Below are positions 59,430 to 64,000 of a stretch of 64,000 nt of DNA, one piece after another (position 1 is the first letter of the stretch; the number at the start of each line of letters is the position of its first letter). The notes beneath the pieces are model-generated. The model had not been told where the DNA came from. It made no database searches and saw nothing but the letters and a program-made list of their open reading frames with translations. Both the position numbers and the translations under genes were made by a program. Source of the DNA: Blumeriella jaapii (taxonomy: Eukaryota; Ascomycota; Leotiomycetes; Helotiales; Drepanopezizaceae); NCBI GenBank assembly GCA_009599575.1, contig VWND01000044.1, forward strand, positions 1 to 64,000, given 5' to 3'.

Positions 59430-60018
59430 TATTAAAAACCAATATCACGTATATAAATTAAATGATCCGCCAAAACCTTTTGCTTTTTATTAATTTTCGA
59501 ATAGTATTTTTTGCGGATAGGCCGTAAAAGCCGGATAATATTATAAAAGTTAAAAATAATATTTAAATAAAACATTTTATAAAAGTAATTTGTAACGGCC
59601 CGGCCATTCGGCTGTTCGGCTTTCGGCTCTTCAGTCTTCCGTTACAGTTCTGGCGTAGCGCCAAGGGCAGGGGGTCCTACAGTGTATATAGTTCGCCCCG
59701 AGCTTCCTTCCTTTCAGCTCTCTGTCTGTATCTTAAGGAAAATATATGAGGTTCGTCACATAATTGCTAAAAAACCAGTTATTAAAGTTATATTAAAAAA
59801 GATTAAGAAAAGGTCGGGATAAAGGCTGGAAAAGCATATTAAATAAAATTCGCTTGGTTTCTTGAGAAATACTTTTCTCGAAGGCTCCATCTTTTCTTTT
59901 GTATTTATACGCGCCTTTTACTAGAAATATAAAAGGTAGAAATCAGTCTGACTATCAACCCAACCTTATTTGAGCTCTATTGTCTGAACTAGTGTTTCCC
60001 TGCCTTTCAATCCTTACA
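59430..60018 (+). repeat. 3' LTR of element D (split by element G)
   Basis: Without the insert and its duplication it is exactly 414 bp, equal to the 5' LTR. It starts TATTAAAAACC and ends CCTTACA. The part left of the insert is heavily mutated, and the part right of it becomes almost unmutated towards 60018. Confidence 0.88.
59591..59760 (+). mobile_element. Short solo LTR-like element G, copy 2
   Basis: 170 bp, starting TGTAACGGCC and ending TTCGTCACA, flanked by TAATT (59586-59590 and 59761-59765). It is homologous to 25453-25897 in reverse. It shows no RIP although its surroundings do, so it is young or too short to be recognised. TATA-like TGTATATAG near 59684. Confidence 0.85.
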
Positions 60019-60140
60019 TTTTGCTATTATATTTTAATTTCCTTTTTTTTTAATCAGCGAAAAAGCAGCCTTTTTTAAAAGCTTTTTTTTTGAGAATCAA
60101 TTTTTTCCCCGAGAAAAAAAAAACAAAAGAAAAAGCAAAG
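60019..60140 (+). mobile_element. Family A fragment, 5' internal region, plus orientation
   Basis: TTTTGCTATTATATTTTAA and the following sequence match 16390-16509 of copy 4. It adjoins the D LTR directly and then breaks into inverted A sequence. Confidence 0.75.
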
Positions 60141-60473
60141 CTTTTTAATAAATCGAACGAATAAATAAAAATATTATTCAGATATATAATGCAAAAATCG
60201 TTTAAATAATCGAAAAAAACGTCGTTTATATAGCGTTGATAAATTGCGAATTTATTAATAAAGCTAAAAAATAGCATTTTGCATTTATATAATGCGTACG
60301 AAACGTCGTAAGCTTTTTATTAGCGAAATCCATTCGAATTTTATAAAAAGCTTAACGAATATCGAACTTCGTAAAAATTCGCGTTTCCGAAAAACGAGCA
60401 AAAATTTTATCGAAAAAAAAAAAAAAAAACGATTCTTACGAATAACGTTATTAAAAGCTCGATAATTGTCAAG
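60141..60473 (-). mobile_element. Family A fragment, reverse transcriptase region, minus orientation
   Basis: The reverse complement of about 19240-19556 of copy 4, including the catalytic box region near 60170. It ends near GCTCGATAAT, after which the sequence no longer matches A. Confidence 0.75.
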
Positions 60474-60478
60474 GGGTG

Positions 60479-60744
60479 TGTGACGATTTAATCAGTCGGA
60501 GGGCTGGGAAATCAGTCAACTGATCGCCGTGTTTATATGATATAAAAAACGAATCTTTGGTTTTGTAACAAAAATATTCATTTAGAATTAATAACTGCAG
60601 AAGGCAGAAGTTGCTAAAAAAAAAAAGCTTTATATATATGAATAATTTTTACAATTGATAAAAAGACTTATTAAAAAACCGGAAAGCTTGCAGCTACACG
60701 TAATTGCTGAAGTAATACGAAAGGCAAAAAAGTAAATCGTTATA
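60479..60744 (-). repeat. 3' LTR of the minus-strand family A element
   Basis: 266 bp, starting TGTGACGATT on the plus strand and ending TCGTTATA. Outer flank GGGTG (60474-60478); the partner site is not present because the element is truncated. Confidence 0.88.
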
Positions 60745-63505
60745 CTATCTTTCCGTTCGAAAAAAGCGCGCTTTCGAGCTTTTATTTATTAGTACGTCGC
60801 TATTTAAATAATCGTACGAATTCAAATCTTCGGAATACGTTTTCAGCCAGTTTATAAGTTTTGCAAAAAGACCGGGAAGCTTTTTATACGCTAAACAAAA
60901 ATCGCGCATTTTTAAAAAAGCGTATATAAAATCAAACGCGAAATATTACGTGAGATTTTTATTTAAACCTATTTAAAAGCTTTATACTAAAAGGTTTTTT
61001 GTTGTATTCGATAAGCGATTAATTTTTCGATTTCGTATTCGAAATTTTCAGTTATATTAATAAATTTAAAAACTAGATTAATCTGATCTGAAAGCGCGTC
61101 GTTAGCTGTTTTACGCAATCGATTAGCGTAAAAAACTGGATATACGTTTATAATATTAAAAAAGTCTAGCTTAAAAGCGTTATCGAAAATTTTGGCTATA
61201 ATTTTAAAAGGGCCGTTTGTAAAATTATCGAGTTTGCGGAAAAGCCGGAAGGTCGGAAATAAACGCATATCGAGTTATACGTAATCGCTAACGTTAAAAT
61301 CGATCGCGCGGCGAGATTTATTCGCATTTTTTTTTATTTTGTCGTAAGCTTATTGAAAATGCGATTTAGCGAAATTCTAGGCGTCGTAATAGCGGCGAGC
61401 GTACGCACGAGCTTCGTCTGCGTTTAGCTTATATAAAAAATTAAAAAAAAAAGAAAATATCGAGCTTTTAGTTTTAATTAATATAAAAAATATAATCGTA
61501 TACAATTTCAAAAAGTAAAAAGCCATCTAGACTTTCGTAAAAAAAGATTATTTAAACGAAATTTATTATTAAAAGAAATTCGCTCCAATCGTTTTAATAA
61601 AAATTTACGAAAGGTCGAAAGCGTTTTTACAAATATTAATTGTAAATTTCGGTCTGACCGTCGGTTTCAGAATAAGGGGCTGTCGAAAGCTTTAATTGCG
61701 TATCGAATATTTTGTTTAATTCAAATCAGAAAATAAATTAATACTAAAAACTACGATCGTTAATAATACTTTTTAAAAAGCCAAAATACTTATACACGTA
61801 AAATATATACAATTTGGCGAGATTTTAAGCGTCGATATTTTTAAAACAAAAGATCGAAATAGCTTGCTTAAAAAAGCGATTTATTACTACGAACACGTTA
61901 TCGTAACCGTATTTGTTTTTGTTAAAATTGCAAAAATCCATTGTAACGTATTTTCAAAAATAGTTAAAAACAAAAAAAAGCTGAAAAAAACCGAAGCGTT
62001 TATTTTTTAAAATAAAACTTTTTCGATAAGCGTAGCAATTACGATAGTATTATTTTACGAAAGCTGTTATACCTCGCTAATAACATTAATTCGAAAGCAA
62101 TTGCGTAGTTTTGCGAGCGCTAAAATAAGCGGTGGAAATTTAGTCGTGTATTTTTCGTACAAAAGCCAAACGAAAATGATCGACGTCTGGTATTATTAAA
62201 CGACCGTAATATAACAGCAGATCGCGTTCAAATATATACGAAGTATTATTATCGTCGTTTTTTTTCGTAGCGTTTCGTACAGCCTTTTTTCGAAAAGCTA
62301 TTAAGCTGCTAGCTGTGCGATTAGCGTAAAAACTTTAGTTAACGATACGAAGTGCGGAAAAAAAATCAGCTATTTCAACGATAAAAACAGCTGTTTCGAA
62401 AACCGTGAAAAATCGAAGTTTTTCAGTTAAAAAACGATAATCGATCTGATTTGTTCGAAAAAGGATTTGCAAACGTTAAATGCGTTTAAAAAAGTTTTGA
62501 CGGTCGAATTCGCTCGTACGACGTGTTAATACGTCAGCCAGAAAATTGTGTTTATTTGATTTGTACGTAAAAAAAAAGTTATAATCGGCGAAAAGCTAGG
62601 CCCAGCGTATTTATCGAGCGTTTAAAAATTGAAAAATTATAAAATATTCCAAGATTTTGTAATTAGTAATTATTTTAATTTAATAAACTAAATCAGCTAA
62701 TTCAATACGAAAATTGCCTAGAAATTTTACGATTGCGAGCATCTTTTTATCGTATACGACGTAGTTTAGCTTTGCGAAAACTATAATTTTGCTAAAATAA
62801 GCGACTAAAAGCCAATCGTTATTCTAAAATTGCGAAAACATAAAAGCTACTACGCCGTCGGAAGCGTCAGTTTTTAATATGCAAAAAAGGTTTTGTTTAT
62901 AATATTATAAAATTAATATAATAATAAAAGCTAATATAAAAAGGTCGAAACTCTTTTGACATTTAAAAATAAAATTATAAAAAACGTTAGCTTTAGTCAA
63001 ATAGATCAGAAGTTTTGCAATTATACCGTAATTTCGAATAAAACGTCGGTAAAAGTTATAAAAACCAAAAAAGTTTTGTATATTTTTTATAATAATAAAA
63101 GACTTCCAGTAAACGACTACGAAAACCTTTTTTGGATTTATCTTTAAGCTTTTAATAAAAATAATAAAACTTAGGTAACGAATCCGAATAACGTTAAATT
63201 TAAATTTCCGAATATCGGCTTGTAATTCAGCGTTAGCGAGCTTTTGGAATACTTTGCGAACGTATATAATTTGTTTTAAAAAATCGGACGAATAAATAAA
63301 AATATTATTTAAATATATAATACAAAAATCGTTTAAATAATCGAAAAAAACGTCGTTTATATAGCGTTAATAAATTGCGGATTTATTAATAAAGCCAAAA
63401 AATAATATCTTGCACTTATAAGCGCCGTAACGCGTACGAAACGTCGTTAGTTTTTACTGGCGGAATCTATTCGAATTTTATAAAAAGCTTAATAAATATC
63501 GAACT
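60479..63505 (-). mobile_element. Family A element, minus orientation, truncated in reverse transcriptase
   Basis: In minus sense: RT from the equivalent of about 19335, RNase H (about 62580-62870), integrase (61600-62450), chromodomain-like tail (60987-61268, with PFKIIAKIFDNAFKL and YPVFYANRLRK) and the 3' LTR at 60479-60744. It is cut at 63505, where family C sequence begins. Stops throughout. Confidence 0.85.
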
Positions 63506-64000
63506 TAATTTTTGCTAAAAAAAAAAAAGTATTATACGAAGTTTTACGTAACCGAAAAAAAGCTATAGCTTTCGATTTTACCGAAATAAGCCAATTTAGC
63601 TTTAACGTTACGTTTTATATCGATATTAAAACCGTATTTTACAAAGCCTGGCAAAAAAAAACCTTTTTAATTTTTAAAGCTTTCCAGAATAAAATAGTCG
63701 AAATATTAAAAAAACGAATTAAGCAAAGGATTTTCGAATTCTGCCACGGCTTATACAAAAACAAATGGTTTATTATTGCGAAAAAAAAACATTTACAAAT
63801 TTATTACCGTAATCGTCGAAATAAATAAAATAACGATACGAAACGCTAACGTGCCATTTAACGTCGATTAATTTTTAAACGAATTCGCAAAATTAATAAT
63901 CGCTTTTTTTTTCGATTTATTTTCCGGCTACGATCATTTGATATTTAATTTACGATTTCGAAATATAACGGCAATTTAAATATTAATCGGTCTGCTGCGT
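63505..64000 (+). mobile_element. Second copy of family C, reverse transcriptase region (runs off the window)
   Basis: Matches 43626-44115 of element C in the same orientation, with RIP-type differences, including TCGTTTTATATCGATATTAA-like and GCCATTTAACGTCGATTAA stretches. Coding frames are broken. It starts abruptly, without an LTR, at the join with family A. Confidence 0.82.

Larger units (their letters stand above)
28615..60018 (+). mobile_element. Chromodomain Ty3/gypsy element D, expanded by four nested insertions
   Basis: Its 414 bp LTRs lie at 28615-29028 and 59430-60018 (the latter split by a 170 bp solo LTR). Between them, gag, protease, reverse transcriptase, RNase H, integrase and a chromodomain can be followed across B, C and E, which interrupt it at AGTTT (in RT), at the integrase zinc region and at CGGCG (3' end). 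Removing the inserts leaves about 7.38 kb. It is heavily RIP-mutated. The outer flanks do not match (CTTAC left, TTTTG right), and the right flank is family A sequence, so one end has probably been rearranged after insertion. Confidence 0.85.

Noticed and set aside
60013..60017. CTTAC at the end of the right D LTR as the partner of the left flank CTTAC
   Set aside because: Alignment of the two D LTRs continues through this position, so the bases belong to the LTR and not to a target duplication.
60466..60478. TGTCAAGGGGTG as the terminus of another E-type LTR
   Set aside because: It is similar to the E LTR start (TGTCAGGGGTG) over only 11-12 bases with a gap, and no further E sequence follows.
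1..64000. CRISPR arrays, operons, ribosome binding sites or other prokaryotic features
   Set aside because: The spaced repeats found are LTR minisatellites and tandem repeats; LTR retrotransposons with RIP and chromodomains indicate a filamentous fungus.

Overview
This window looks like heterochromatin of a filamentous ascomycete (Pezizomycotina). It is almost wholly AT-rich, packed with decayed Ty3/gypsy LTR retrotransposons, and carries the signature of repeat-induced point mutation (RIP): related copies differ mainly by C-to-T and G-to-A changes, CpA is depleted and CpG is retained. Pol motifs are readable but broken by many stops, and acidic residues have turned to Asn (YLNN, YFND, FYVND where xxDD is expected). 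No retroelement here encodes an intact protein. The species cannot be read from the sequence; a plant-associated fungus is only an inference from the secreted-protein genes.

Layout. 1-4362: two 3' parts of a 6.4 kb element (family A, LTR about 266 bp). 4507-7132: a fold-back, head-to-head double copy of a non-autonomous LTR element with one 5 bp target duplication. 7343-8446: a nearly unmutated 1.1 kb non-autonomous element (F). 8447-11160: unrecognised AT-rich DNA. 11161-23979: a full-length family A element with a second full-length A element (15960-22363) inside it. 23980-25247: AT-rich DNA, a 165 bp tandem repeat and LTR debris. 25248-28614: an island of ordinary base composition with two paralogous small secreted cysteine-rich protein genes (26076-26330 and 28216-28503, both minus), a decayed gene fragment, and one solo LTR inside another. 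28615-60018: a 7.4 kb chromodomain element (D) blown up to 31 kb by insertion of B (31416-37885), C (39643-51010), E (52863-58858) and a 170 bp solo LTR. 60019-64000: rearranged A fragments and a second copy of C.

Most boundaries were set by pairing LTRs and reading target-site duplications: GGACC, TTATT/TTGCC, TATCG, ATTGG, CGAAC/T, GGGTG, AGTTT, CGGCG and TAATT. They give a relative order of insertion. Families B/F and E also show an 11 or 10 nt complementarity between the base just inside the 5' LTR and a site about 30-40 nt downstream of a TATA box, the arrangement expected of Tf1/sushi-type self-primed reverse transcription. The only genes that look functional are the two secreted-protein paralogues, one of which has the D LTR 111 bp upstream of its start codon.
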